Shown piece by piece: positions 42,429 to 50,954 of a stretch of 64,000 nucleotides of DNA. How positions within the stretch are numbered: position 1 is the stretch's first letter; every line of letters starts with the position of its first letter. Both the position numbers and the translations under genes were made by a program. The notes beneath the pieces are model-generated. The model ran no database searches. It was not told the DNA's origin and saw nothing but the letters and a program-made list of their open reading frames with translations. Origin of the DNA: Flavonifractor sp963557075 (GTDB lineage Bacteria > Bacillota > Clostridia > Oscillospirales > Oscillospiraceae); the NCBI GenBank assembly GCA_963557075.1, contig CAUWDA010000001.1, positions 62,001 to 126,000 on the forward strand. Reading direction: 5' to 3'.

Positions 42429-43402
42429 TAGAACAGACCATCAATATTGAGCGGATGGAGGACGTAGTAGACGTCTTTGGCTCCTTTGACGGCAATATCA
42501 AGCTGGTGGAGCATGAGCTGGGCGTCACGGTGGTGAGCCGGGACGACCAGCTCAAGGTCTCCGGCGAAGCGGAGGACGTGATGCACGCCGTCAAGGCCAT
42601 CGAGGGCCTGCTGGGCCTGGCGGGGCGGAAAGAGACCATCACCGAGCAGAACGTCCGCTATATCATCAACCTGGTGAAGGCGGGCAACGAGTCCCACATC
42701 AATGACATTGCCCGGGACGTCCTGTGTGTCACCGCCAAGGGAAAGCCCATCAAGGCCAAGACCCTGGGCCAGAAGCGGTACGTGGACGCCATCAAGAAGA
42801 ACACCATTACCCTGGGCATCGGCCCGGCGGGCACCGGCAAGACCTATCTGGCGGTGGCCGCCGCGGTGGCTGCCTTCCGGGACAAGCAGGTCAACCGCAT
42901 CATCCTCACCCGGCCGGCCGTGGAGGCGGGTGAGCGGCTGGGCTTTTTGCCCGGCGACCTCCAGTCCAAGGTGGACCCCTACCTGCGGCCCCTGTACGAC
43001 GCCCTCTTTGAGATGCTGGGCCCCGAGACCTACCAGAAGTATGTGGAGCGGGGCAACATCGAGGTGGCCCCCCTGGCCTATATGAGAGGGCGCACCCTGG
43101 ACGACTCCTTCATCATCCTGGACGAGGCCCAGAACACCAGCCGGGAGCAGATGAAGATGTTCCTCACCCGGCTGGGCTTTGGCTCCAAGATCGTTATCAC
43201 CGGCGACGTGACCCAGATCGACCTGCCCCGGGACACGGTGTCCGGCCTGAAGGAGGCCATGCGGGTGCTGGACGGGGTGGAGGATATCGCCATCTGCAAG
43301 CTCAACGAGTCCGACGTGGTGCGCCACGTCATCGTGCAGCGCATCATCAAGGCCTACGAGGCCGACGAGAACCGCAGGGCCAAAAAGGACGGGAAGAAAT
43401 GA
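42425..43402 (+). CDS. phoH: PhoH family ATPase
   Basis: A 325-residue PhoH-like protein: an N-terminal RNA-binding (KH-like) part of about 100 residues, then a P-loop ATPase with Walker A 'GPAGTGKTYLA', Walker B 'FIILDEAQNTS' and 'ITGDVTQIDLP'. PhoH is linked to RNA metabolism and ribosome quality, in keeping with the ybeY, era and recO neighbours. Overlaps both neighbours by 4 bases. Confidence 0.95.
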   Translation: MIEQTINIERMEDVVDVFGSFDGNIKLVEHELGVTVVSRDDQLKVSGEAEDVMHAVKAIEGLLGLAGRKETITEQNVRYIINLVKAGNESHINDIARDVLCVTAKGKPIKAKTLGQKRYVDAIKKNTITLGIGPAGTGKTYLAVAAAVAAFRDKQVNRIILTRPAVEAGERLGFLPGDLQSKVDPYLRPLYDALFEMLGPETYQKYVERGNIEVAPLAYMRGRTLDDSFIILDEAQNTSREQMKMFLTRLGFGSKIVITGDVTQIDLPRDTVSGLKEAMRVLDGVEDIAICKLNESDVVRHVIVQRIIKAYEADENRRAKKDGKK

Positions 43403-43887
43403 GACGTTTTTCCTGGTGGGGCTACGCCGCGGAGGTGGACGAGGAAGCCGCCCGAAACTGGTACGCCGGGGCGGAGGACTGGGGCTGCGTCTGCGGCCAC
43501 TGCCGGAATTTTCTGGCCCTGGCCCGGGAGCGGAAGCTGCCGGAGGAGATCCTGAACATCCTGGACAGCTTGTCCGTCCCGCCGGAGAAGGCCTCTTATG
43601 TGTGCGAGCTCTACCACGACGAAGGCTGGAGGGAGAAGGGGCTGCTCTATGAGCTCTGCTGGCGCCTGCCGGGGCAGATCTTGGACAGGCCCGCCGGGGA
43701 GAACGGCGGGGCCAACTGGGGCCCCTGGGTGAAGTTCCCCTGGGGGGACCTGCTGCTGGGTCATGAGGGCGACCCATGCAGCGAGGCCGCCGGCATGCCG
43801 GAGCCCAACTTTGACCTGGTATGCACCCTGTACCTGCCCTGGGTGCTGGATGAGCCCATCAATGGGCCTGAGGAGGAAGAAAGATGA
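43399..43887 (+). CDS. Conserved hypothetical protein with CxCGHC motif
   Basis: A 162-residue acidic protein I cannot assign to a family. The Cys/His run 'WGCVCGHCRNF' near residues 29-36, with later 'YVCELYHDEGW' and 'DLVCTLYLPWV', suggests a bound metal. It is rich in Trp. It overlaps phoH and ybeY by 4 bases each, in the middle of an rRNA-maturation operon, so it is surely translated; its role may be tied to that operon. Confidence 0.7.
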   Translation: MRRFSWWGYAAEVDEEAARNWYAGAEDWGCVCGHCRNFLALARERKLPEEILNILDSLSVPPEKASYVCELYHDEGWREKGLLYELCWRLPGQILDRPAGENGGANWGPWVKFPWGDLLLGHEGDPCSEAAGMPEPNFDLVCTLYLPWVLDEPINGPEEEER

Positions 43888-44381
43888 ATCATGAGATCAT
43901 CATCGAGACCGAGGTAGACGGAGCGGAGGAGTACGCCGACCTGCTGCGGCAGGTGATCCCCGCCGCCCTGGCGGCCCAGGGGGTGGACATGCCCTGCGAG
44001 GTGGACGTGCTGTTCACCGACGACGAGGGCATCCACCAGATCAACCTGGAGCAGCGGGAGGTGGACCGGCCCACCGACGTACTCAGCTTTCCCATGTTCG
44101 ACCTTCAGCCCGGAGAGCTGCCCGGGCCGGAGGACGCCGATCCGGGGGACGGTTTGGTGCCCCTGGGGGACATGGTCATCTCCCTGGAGCGGGCAAAAGC
44201 CCAGGGGGAGGAGTTCGGTCACGGCACCCGCCGGGAGGTGGCCTATCTGGCCGTCCACTCGGTGCTCCACCTGCTGGGGTATGACCACGTGGACGAGGGC
44301 CCCATGAAGGCCCAGATGCGGGCGCGGGAGGAGACCATTTTGGGCCAGCTCGGCATTGGCCGGGAGAAGGCGGAGGGATAA
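43884..44381 (+). CDS. ybeY: Endoribonuclease YbeY
   Basis: A 165-residue metallo-endoribonuclease for 16S rRNA 3'-end maturation and ribosome quality control. The zinc motif is 'HSVLHLLGYDH' and the family hallmark 'REVDRPTDVLSFP' is present. Part of phoH-unknown-ybeY-(RAYT)-era-recO. In related genomes a diacylglycerol kinase and a cytidine deaminase often sit here; they are absent. Confidence 0.96.
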   Translation: MNHEIIIETEVDGAEEYADLLRQVIPAALAAQGVDMPCEVDVLFTDDEGIHQINLEQREVDRPTDVLSFPMFDLQPGELPGPEDADPGDGLVPLGDMVISLERAKAQGEEFGHGTRREVAYLAVHSVLHLLGYDHVDEGPMKAQMRAREETILGQLGIGREKAEG

Positions 44382-44449
44382 ACAGCGTCCGGCTTGCCGC
44401 AGGTGGGGCCATGGCCTTTATAAGGCGTGGAAGGAAGAACAGAACGGAC

Positions 44450-44938
44450 ATGGAAGAGCGCCGTGACCGCAGACCCCTGCGGCTGAAGGGGTATGATTAT
44501 AGTTTGGGCGGGTATTATTTCGTCACGGTCTGCACCAGGGATCGTGTACCCCACCTGCGTAGGGGCGCACATTGTGCGCCCGAACCTCTCCCGCCATTGA
44601 CTGCCGCCGGTCTGATTGCGGAACAGGCCATATTGCAAATTTTTTCGCATTATTCTGGCGTGACTGTGGACAAATATGTGATCATGCCCAACCACGTCCA
44701 CATGATCCTGGTGCTGCCTGCTGACGGCGGGCGCGCACTGCGCGCCCCTACGGTCTCCCAAATCGTCCGGGCGTGGAAGGAAACGGTTACCAAAATGCTT
44801 GGAGCGGCAATTTGGCAAAAATCCTTCTACGACCACATCATCCGGGATGAAAACGACTATCTTCGTATCTGGAATTACATCGATAGCAACCCCGCCAAAT
44901 GGGCGGAGGACCAATACTATATTGCTCAAGAAAGTTGA
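44450..44938 (+). CDS. REP-associated tyrosine transposase (RAYT/TnpA-REP)
   Basis: A 162-residue HUH/Y1 transposase of the RAYT type. The N-terminus 'LRLKGYDYSLGGYYFVTVCTRDR' is the family signature, 'MPNHVHMIL' holds the HUH pair, and the catalytic Tyr lies in 'SFYDHIIRDENDYLRIWNYIDSNP'. RAYTs bind REP hairpins with a GTAG foot and are usually single-copy. Two REP-like palindromes lie inside this reading frame (44559-44581 and 44729-44751). An earlier ATG at 44411 is possible. Inserted between ybeY and era, which are normally close. Confidence 0.88.
   Translation: MEERRDRRPLRLKGYDYSLGGYYFVTVCTRDRVPHLRRGAHCAPEPLPPLTAAGLIAEQAILQIFSHYSGVTVDKYVIMPNHVHMILVLPADGGRALRAPTVSQIVRAWKETVTKMLGAAIWQKSFYDHIIRDENDYLRIWNYIDSNPAKWAEDQYYIAQES
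44559..44581. repeat. REP-like palindrome inside RAYT gene
   Basis: GTAGGGGCGCAC...GTGCGCCC; encodes 'RRGAHCAP'. It is in the reverse orientation to most copies in the window. Confidence 0.7.
44729..44751. repeat. REP-like palindrome inside RAYT gene
   Basis: GGGCGCGC, a short loop, GCGCGCCCCTAC; encodes part of 'GGRALRAPT'. Second REP in the same gene, in the opposite orientation to the first, so the two form an inverted pair about 150 bases apart. Confidence 0.7.
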
Positions 44939-44947
44939 GGATCACCT

Positions 44948-45841
44948 ATGGAAATCAAAAAATCTGGAATGATCAGCATTGTGGGCCGGCCCAACGTTGG
45001 CAAGTCCACCCTGACCAACGCCCTGGTGGGCGAAAAGATCGCCATCGTATCCAACAAGCCCCAGACTACCCGTAACCGCATCTGCGCCGTGGTCAACCGG
45101 GGGGAGTGCCAGTATGTCTTTCTGGACACTCCCGGACTCCACAAGGCCCGCACCCGGCTGGGCGACTACATGGTGAAGGTAGTCAAGGAGAGCGTGGCCG
45201 ACGTGGACGCCATCCTGCTGCTGGTGGAGCCCATTCCCCACATCGGCGGGCCGGAGGCCGAGCTCATCGCCCGCATCAAGCAGCTGGGCGTGCCCGCCAT
45301 CCTGGTCATCAACAAGATGGACACGGTGGAGAAGTCCGACCTGCTGGCCGTCATGCAGACCTACGGCCAGGCCCACGATTTCAACGCCATCCTGCCCATC
45401 TCCGCCAAGCGGAACGAGGGCGTGAACGAGCTGCTGGACCTGCTGGCCGAGTTCCTGCCCGAGGGGCCCCAGCTCTTCCCCGACGACATGGTCACCGACC
45501 AGCCCGAGCGGCAGGTGTGCGCCGAGATCATCCGGGAGAAGCTGCTGCTCTGTCTGGACAAGGAGATCCCCCACGGCACCGCCGTGGAGATCACCCGCTT
45601 CTCCGAGCGGGACAACGAGATCATCGACCTGGACGCCACCATCTACTGTGAGAAGGCCAGCCACAAGGGCATCATCATCGGTAAGGGGGGCGCCATGCTC
45701 AAAAAGATCTCCACCCTGGCCCGCACCGACATCGAGGCCTTTATGGGCACCAAAGTGTTCCTCCAGACCTGGGTGAAGGTGAAGGAGGGCTGGCGGGACA
45801 ACCTGAACCTCATCCACAACTTCGGCTACCGGGACGAGTAA
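44948..45841 (+). CDS. era: GTPase Era
   Basis: A 297-residue Era. The GTPase domain has G1 'GRPNVGKST', G3 'DTPGLH', G4 'NKMD' and G5 'SAK'; the C-terminal KH domain has 'IIIGKGGAMLKKI'. It binds the 3' end of 16S rRNA during 30S assembly, next to its functional partner YbeY. Starts 9 bases after the RAYT stop. Confidence 0.97.
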   Translation: MEIKKSGMISIVGRPNVGKSTLTNALVGEKIAIVSNKPQTTRNRICAVVNRGECQYVFLDTPGLHKARTRLGDYMVKVVKESVADVDAILLLVEPIPHIGGPEAELIARIKQLGVPAILVINKMDTVEKSDLLAVMQTYGQAHDFNAILPISAKRNEGVNELLDLLAEFLPEGPQLFPDDMVTDQPERQVCAEIIREKLLLCLDKEIPHGTAVEITRFSERDNEIIDLDATIYCEKASHKGIIIGKGGAMLKKISTLARTDIEAFMGTKVFLQTWVKVKEGWRDNLNLIHNFGYRDE

Positions 45842-45842
45842 G

Positions 45843-46598
45843 ATGCACATTACCACCCAGGGCCTGGTGCTGCGGGAGGTCAACTACAAGGAGGCCGACA
45901 AGATCCTCACCGTCCTCACCGCCGAGGGGGGCAAGCGCACGGTGAAGGCCCGGGGCTGCCGGAAAAAGAACAGCCCCCTGGCGGCCTCCGCCCAGCTGCT
46001 GGTCTACGCCGATATGACCCTTTTTCTCTACCAGGACCGGATCACCCTCAACGAGGCCGAGTCCATCCGGCAGTTCTGGCACGTCAGGTCGGACGTGGAG
46101 CTGCTGGCCCTGGGCTCCTACTTTGCCGAGGTGATGGAGACGGTGGCGGTGGAGGGGCGGCCCGACCCGGCGGCCATGTCCCTGATTCTGAACAGCCTTC
46201 ACGCCCTGGACAAGCTGAACAAGCCCCAGGCCCTGGTGAAGGCGGCCTATGAGATGAAGCTGATGGCCCTGGAGGGCTATGAGCCCCTGGCCGACGCCTG
46301 CGCCGTGTGCGGCAGGCCCGACCCGGAAAAACCCATGCTCCATCTGGCGGAGGGCGTGCTCCACTGCGCCGCCTGCCGGAGCGAGGTGGGGGAGGGCCCC
46401 TCCCTGCCCTTGACCGGGGGGGCGCTGGCCGCCCTGCGGCACATTCTCTACGGCGATCCCAAGCGGCTGTTCTCTTTCCAACTGGACCAAGCGGGGCTGA
46501 ACTGCCTGGCCGGGGTGTGCGAGGGATTTCTGCGCACCCAGCTGGACCGGGGGTTCCGCACCCTGGATTTTTATCATGAACTGAAAGCGGGGATGTAA
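45843..46598 (+). CDS. recO: DNA repair protein RecO
   Basis: A 251-residue RecO. N-terminal OB fold ('TTQGLVLREVNYKEADKILTVLT'), helical domain, and a zinc site with C-x2-C ('CAVCGRP' and 'CAACRSE'). It loads RecA with RecR in gap repair. One base after the era stop. Confidence 0.95.
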   Translation: MHITTQGLVLREVNYKEADKILTVLTAEGGKRTVKARGCRKKNSPLAASAQLLVYADMTLFLYQDRITLNEAESIRQFWHVRSDVELLALGSYFAEVMETVAVEGRPDPAAMSLILNSLHALDKLNKPQALVKAAYEMKLMALEGYEPLADACAVCGRPDPEKPMLHLAEGVLHCAACRSEVGEGPSLPLTGGALAALRHILYGDPKRLFSFQLDQAGLNCLAGVCEGFLRTQLDRGFRTLDFYHELKAGM

Positions 46599-46599
46599 G

Positions 46600-47463
46600 A
46601 TGGAACTGTATGTGGCAGACGCCTTTACCACCGTGCGCTTTTCCGGCAATCAGGCCGGTGTGGCTCTCCTTGGAGAGGGGGACTTTCCGGAAGAAGCCCT
46701 GATGCGGGCTCTGGCCGGGGAGCTGAAGCACTCTGAGACCGCCTTTGTCCGCCGGACCGGGGACAGGGCCTTCCATATCCGCTATTTCACCCCGGCGGAG
46801 GAGGTGGATCTGTGCGGACACGCCACCATCGCCGCCTTCACCGTCCTGCGGGACACCGGGGCCATTGCCCCGGGAGATTACGCCCTCCATACCCGCTCCG
46901 GAGATCTGGAGATCGGGGTGGGAGCGGACGCCGTGTGGATGGATATGGCCCCGCCCACCGACGGGCGCACCTTTTCGGAGGAGGAGCAGAGAGCGCTGTA
47001 CGCCGCCTATGGCCTGACTCTGGCCGACCGGCCGGAGGGGCTGGAGCCCCAGGCGGTGAGCACCGGTCTTATGGACATCCTGCTGCCGGTGCGTGACCGG
47101 GAGGCCCTGGACAGAGCCGTCCAGAATGAGGCGGAGGTCACCCGCCTGTCGGAGCACTACAATGTGGTGGGCGTTCACATGTTCTGCCCCAATACCCCGG
47201 ACGCCGCCGCCCACTGCCGCAATTTTGCCCCCCTGTATGCCATTCCGGAGGAGGCGGCCACCGGCACCTCCAACGGGGCGCTGACCTACTATCTGTTCCG
47301 CCGGGGCCTGATCCGGGCCGGGGCGGACAACCGCTTTGTCCAGGGAGAGAAGATGGGCAAGCCCTCTGAGATCCTCAGCCGCATCACCGAGGACAAGGGC
47401 GGCGTGAAAGTTCGGGTAGGAGGCCGGGCCCTGATCACTTTGAGATGTGAATTGCTGGGATAA
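46600..47463 (+). CDS. PhzF family isomerase-like protein
   Basis: A 287-residue PhzF/DapF-fold protein: 'DAFTTVRFSGNQAGVAL', catalytic-type Glu in 'KHSETAFV', 'EVDLCGHATIAAF' and 'GTSNGALTYYL'. Family members isomerise or epimerise small substrates; the one here is unknown. Directly behind recO (1-base gap) and followed by a REP. Confidence 0.88.
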   Translation: MELYVADAFTTVRFSGNQAGVALLGEGDFPEEALMRALAGELKHSETAFVRRTGDRAFHIRYFTPAEEVDLCGHATIAAFTVLRDTGAIAPGDYALHTRSGDLEIGVGADAVWMDMAPPTDGRTFSEEEQRALYAAYGLTLADRPEGLEPQAVSTGLMDILLPVRDREALDRAVQNEAEVTRLSEHYNVVGVHMFCPNTPDAAAHCRNFAPLYAIPEEAATGTSNGALTYYLFRRGLIRAGADNRFVQGEKMGKPSEILSRITEDKGGVKVRVGGRALITLRCELLG

Positions 47464-47467
47464 GACC

Positions 47468-47493
47468 GGGCCGATGCGGGCATCGGCCCCTAC
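47468..47493. repeat. REP-like palindrome
   Basis: Stem GGGCCGATG / CATCGGCCC, loop CGGG, followed by CCTAC. Lies in the 68-base gap between the phzF-like gene and mutS2. Confidence 0.8.
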
Positions 47494-47531
47494 ATCCTGT
47501 TGATATGAAACCAACGATTTGGAGAACCTAA

Positions 47532-49904
47532 ATGACCGATTTATTTGAAAAATCCATTCAAACCCTGGAGCTGCCCCGGGTATTGGAGCGGCTGGCCGAC
47601 CAGGCTGTGACCGAGGAGGGCAAGGCGCGCTGCCTGGCTCTGCGGCCTATGACCGACCCTGACGATGTACAGCGGGCCCTGGACGAGACCACCGCCGCGG
47701 TGAATATGACGGCGCTGCGGGGCTCCCCCTCTTTTTCCGGCGTGCGGCCGGTGGGGGCCTCCCTCCAGCGGGCCAACATGGGGGGCGCCCTCAACACCCG
47801 GGAGCTGCTGGATATTGCCGCCGTCCTGCGGGCGGCCCGCTCCGCCAAGGAGTACGGCGAGGGCGAGGGGGACCGGGCCAGGACCTGCATCGACCACCTG
47901 TTCCGCTCCCTCACCTCCAACCGCCTCCTGGAGGAGCGCATCACCGGGGCCATCGTGGGGGAGGACGAGATCGCCGACGCCGCCAGCCCGGAGCTGGCCT
48001 CCATCCGGCGGCACATCCGGGCCACCGCCTCCAAGGTGCGGGACATCCTGAACAAGCTGATCTCCTCCAACCAGTCCAAGTACCTCCAGGAGTCCATCAT
48101 CACCCAGCGCAACGACCGCTATGTGGTGCCGGTAAAGTCGGAGCACAAGAACGACGTGCCCGGCCTGGTCCACGACGTGTCCTCCTCCGGCTCCACCTTC
48201 TTCATCGAACCCATGGGGGTGGTGAAGGCCAACAACGAGCTGCGGGAGCTCCGGGCCAAGGAGGAGAAGGAGATCGAGCGCATCCTGGCGGAGCTGTCCG
48301 CCCAGTGCGCCCAGTACCGGGAGGACATCAGCCAGGACTACGATCTGCTGGTCATTCTGGATGTGATCTTTGCCCGGGCCCGGCTGGCCTACCGCATGCG
48401 GGGGGCCGCCCCCCGTCTGTCCGATCAGGGACTCTACCTGAGGAAGGCCCGCCACCCCCTGCTGGACCCGGACAAGGCGGTGTCCAACGACCTGATGCTG
48501 GGGGAAAGCTTCGACACCCTGGTCATCACCGGCCCCAACACCGGCGGCAAGACGGTCACCCTCAAGACCATCGGCCTTTTGACCCTCATGGCCCAGTGCG
48601 GCCTGCACATCCCCGTGGGGGACGGAAGTTGTGTCAAAGTTTTCGACCGTGTGCTGTCCGACATCGGTGATGAGCAGTCCATTGCCCAGAACTTATCCAC
48701 ATTTTCCTCCCACATGGTGAACATTGTGGGGATTTTGAACGAGGCGGACGACCGCACCCTCATCCTCTTTGACGAGCTGGGGGCGGGCACCGACCCCATC
48801 GAGGGCGCGGCCCTGGCCGCCGCCATCATCGAATCCGCCCGGGAGATGGGGGCCCTGGTGGCCGCCACCACCCACTACGCCGAGCTGAAGGTGTATGCCA
48901 TGACCACCCCGGGGGTGGAGAACGCCTCCTGCGAGTTCAATGTGGACTCCCTGGCCCCCACCTACCGGCTGCTCATCGGCATCCCCGGCAAGTCCAACGC
49001 CTTCGCCATCTCCGAGCGGCTTGGCCTGCCCAAGGCCATCATCCGGAAGGCCGCCGCCCGCATCGACGCGGAGAACGTCCGCTTTGAGGATGTGCTCACC
49101 CAGCTGGACGAGCAGCGCCAGGAGATGGAGCGGGAGAAGGAGGCCGCCGCCAGGCTGCGCCGGGAGATGGAGGAGACCGCCAAGGCCTCCCGGGACTACA
49201 AGGCCCAGATGGACGCCCAGCGGCAGAAGGCGGTGGAGAAGGCCCAGGCAGAGGCCCGGGCCATCCTGGACGAGGCCAGAGACACCGCCGACCAGGTGTT
49301 CAAGGAGCTCAACGAGATGCGCCGCCGCCAGCGGAAGGAAGAGGACTGGCAGAAGATCAACGACGAGCGGGCGGGCCTGCGCCACCGGCTCAACGAGGCG
49401 GAGGGCAAGCTGGGCCAGCGGCCGGAAGCGCCGGTGCCGCCACCCACCCGGCCCGCCAAGGCCGGGGATACGGTGGAGCTGGTGAAAATGGGCACCCAGG
49501 CTACGGTGCTCTCCGTCAACAAGGACGGCTCCCTCCAGCTCCAGGCGGGTATTTTGAAGATCAGCGCCAAGCAGGACGAGGTCCGGGTGGTGGAGGGGGA
49601 GAGCATCCGCTCCGCCAAGAAGGTAGTGGCCCGGGCCGAGCACAAGCTGCGCTCCCTGGGGGCCTCGCCGGAGGTGGATCTGCGGGGCATGATGACCGAC
49701 GAGGCCATCGGCGCATTGGACCTGTTTCTGGACAACGCGGTGCTGGGCAAGCTCAACGAGGTGCGTATCATCCACGGCAAGGGCACCGGCGCGGTGCGCA
49801 AGGCGGTGCGGGAGCACCTCAAGCGCAGCCGCTATGTGAAATCCTTCCGCCCCGGCCGTTACGGCGAAGGCGAGGACGGCGTGACCATTGCAGAGCTGCG
49901 GTAG
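47532..49904 (+). CDS. mutS2: Endonuclease MutS2
   Basis: A 790-residue MutS2. Core and lever helices come first, then the ATPase with Walker A 'ITGPNTGGKTVTLK' and Walker B 'ILFDELGAGTDP', a long coiled coil (about 520-620), and a C-terminal Smr nuclease domain ('VDLRGMMTDEAIGALDLFLD', 'IIHGKGTGAVRKAV'). It suppresses recombination or rescues collided ribosomes in Bacillota. The Smr motif reads VDLRG with HGxG intact. Confidence 0.96.
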   Translation: MTDLFEKSIQTLELPRVLERLADQAVTEEGKARCLALRPMTDPDDVQRALDETTAAVNMTALRGSPSFSGVRPVGASLQRANMGGALNTRELLDIAAVLRAARSAKEYGEGEGDRARTCIDHLFRSLTSNRLLEERITGAIVGEDEIADAASPELASIRRHIRATASKVRDILNKLISSNQSKYLQESIITQRNDRYVVPVKSEHKNDVPGLVHDVSSSGSTFFIEPMGVVKANNELRELRAKEEKEIERILAELSAQCAQYREDISQDYDLLVILDVIFARARLAYRMRGAAPRLSDQGLYLRKARHPLLDPDKAVSNDLMLGESFDTLVITGPNTGGKTVTLKTIGLLTLMAQCGLHIPVGDGSCVKVFDRVLSDIGDEQSIAQNLSTFSSHMVNIVGILNEADDRTLILFDELGAGTDPIEGAALAAAIIESAREMGALVAATTHYAELKVYAMTTPGVENASCEFNVDSLAPTYRLLIGIPGKSNAFAISERLGLPKAIIRKAAARIDAENVRFEDVLTQLDEQRQEMEREKEAAARLRREMEETAKASRDYKAQMDAQRQKAVEKAQAEARAILDEARDTADQVFKELNEMRRRQRKEEDWQKINDERAGLRHRLNEAEGKLGQRPEAPVPPPTRPAKAGDTVELVKMGTQATVLSVNKDGSLQLQAGILKISAKQDEVRVVEGESIRSAKKVVARAEHKLRSLGASPEVDLRGMMTDEAIGALDLFLDNAVLGKLNEVRIIHGKGTGAVRKAVREHLKRSRYVKSFRPGRYGEGEDGVTIAELR

Positions 49905-50017
49905 GGCAGCCCGGTCTGCGATGCCCCAGAAAGACGGAAATCCTTCGCAGATGGAAGGAAAGACGAGCTGTTGGTCATTCAAAACAGATTCTTGCATGGA
50001 TTTTGTGCATTTTGTCA

Positions 50018-50046
50018 TTGACGGGTCAGGATAAATTTGCTATCCT
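50018..50046 (+). promoter_or_regulatory. Sigma-A promoter of HPr gene
   Basis: TTGACG (50018-50023), 17-bp spacer, TATCCT (50041-50046). The spacer is AT-rich. Confidence 0.6.
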
Positions 50047-50087
50047 ATTATACGAAGTATGCGAATGCATCTTGGGGGGAAAACGCT

Positions 50088-50351
50088 ATGTATATGAAAG
50101 AGGCAGTTGTGAACAACCAGGTCGGCTTGCACGCCAGACCGGCTACTTTCTTTATCCAGAAGGCCAATGAGTTCAAGAGCTCGATCTGGGTGGAGAAGGA
50201 CGAGCGGAGAGTCAACGCCAAGAGCCTGCTGGGCGTACTTTCTCTGGGAATCGTCAAGGGGACTTCCATCAACCTGATTGCAGATGGCCCCGATGAGAAA
50301 GAGGCTGTCGAGGCTTTGATCGAGCTGATCTCTTCCAACTTCTCTGAGTAA
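50088..50351 (+). CDS. ptsH: Phosphocarrier protein HPr
   Basis: An 87-residue HPr. From the ATG at 50088, the active histidine is exactly His15 ('VGLHARPA') and the HPr-kinase site exactly Ser46 ('NAKSLLGVLSLGI'), which confirms the start. It passes phosphate from enzyme I to sugar PTS proteins and, when Ser46 is phosphorylated, mediates CcpA catabolite control. GGGGGGAAAA lies upstream. Single gene with its own promoter and terminator; enzyme I is not adjacent. Confidence 0.95.
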   Translation: MYMKEAVVNNQVGLHARPATFFIQKANEFKSSIWVEKDERRVNAKSLLGVLSLGIVKGTSINLIADGPDEKEAVEALIELISSNFSE

Positions 50352-50367
50352 GCGACCAAAGCGAGAG

Positions 50368-50398
50368 AAAAAAGCGCCGCATCTGCGGCGCTTTTTTT
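50368..50398 (+). terminator. Terminator after HPr
   Basis: AAAAAAGCGCCGC, short loop, GCGGCGCTTTTTTT. Confidence 0.9.
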
Positions 50399-50446
50399 GA
50401 CCTTAGCCTCCCGCGGGGAGGGAGCCAACGGCGGAAGGGAGGGCAT

Positions 50447-50472
50447 GGGTCGATGAGGGCATCGGCCCCTAC
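50447..50472. repeat. REP-like palindrome in 254-bp unit 1
   Basis: Stem GGGTCGATG / CATCGGCCC (one changed pair), loop AGGG, followed by CCTAC. Confidence 0.75.
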
Positions 50473-50517
50473 GATCTATGACCTTTGACGAGTTAAAAGA
50501 AAAAGCCCATGCCCCAT

Positions 50518-50684
50518 CCCCCCAAAAGCGCCGTGCACTTTTGGGGACCCCCAGGGGATGATTTGACATCCTCGGCGGAAGTGGATTCCGCCTGCGGCGA
50601 GGTTTGGCCGTTGGCCAAACACTCGGACGGCGCAGAGCGCCGGGACGCTGCCGCGTCCAGCGGCAGGGCATGAAGAGACGATCA
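50518..50684. mobile_element. Structured non-coding element, copy 1 at uvrC
   Basis: Begins just after the duplicated uvrC codons with a hairpin CCCCAAAAG/CTTTTGGGG and GGGGACCC, then ATTTGA, a GGCGGAAGTGGATTCCGCC hairpin (50574-50592), GTTTGGCC/GGCCAAAC, and ends near AGCGGCAGGGCATGA. The same order of motifs (GGGGACCC, ATTTGA, GGCGGAAGTGAAT hairpin, GCGGCAGGG) is found at pycA. No coding frame. Confidence 0.5.
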
Positions 50685-50700
50685 GCGGAAGGGAGGGCAC

Positions 50701-50726
50701 GGGCCGATGAGGGCATCGGCCCCTAC
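50701..50726. repeat. REP-like palindrome in 254-bp unit 2
   Basis: Stem GGGCCGATG / CATCGGCCC, loop AGGG, followed by CCTAC. Confidence 0.8.
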
Positions 50727-50771
50727 GATCTATGACCTTTGATGAGTTAAAAGAAAAAGCCCATGCCCCAT

Positions 50772-50938
50772 CCCCCCAAAAGCGCCGTACGCTTTTTGGG
50801 CCCCCCAGGGGATGATTTGACATCCTCGGCGGAAATGAATTCCGCCTGCGGCGAGGTTTGGCCGTCGGCCAAACACTCGGACGGCGCAGAGCGCCGGGAC
50901 GCTGCCGCGTCCAGCGGCAGGGCATGAAGAGACGATCA
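50772..50938. mobile_element. Structured non-coding element, copy 2 at uvrC
   Basis: Second copy of the structured tract. Several differences from copy 1 keep the hairpins: for example the loop hairpin reads GGCGGAAATGAATTCCGCC (50828-50846), and the first hairpin has gained T where copy 1 has other bases. Confidence 0.5.
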
Positions 50939-50954
50939 GCGGAAGGGAGGGCGC

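Noticed and set aside
50478..50812. Two small genes of 27 codons starting like uvrC
   Set aside because: They are duplicated uvrC starts that run into the structured tract; neither has a ribosome site. Kept only as part of the repeat.
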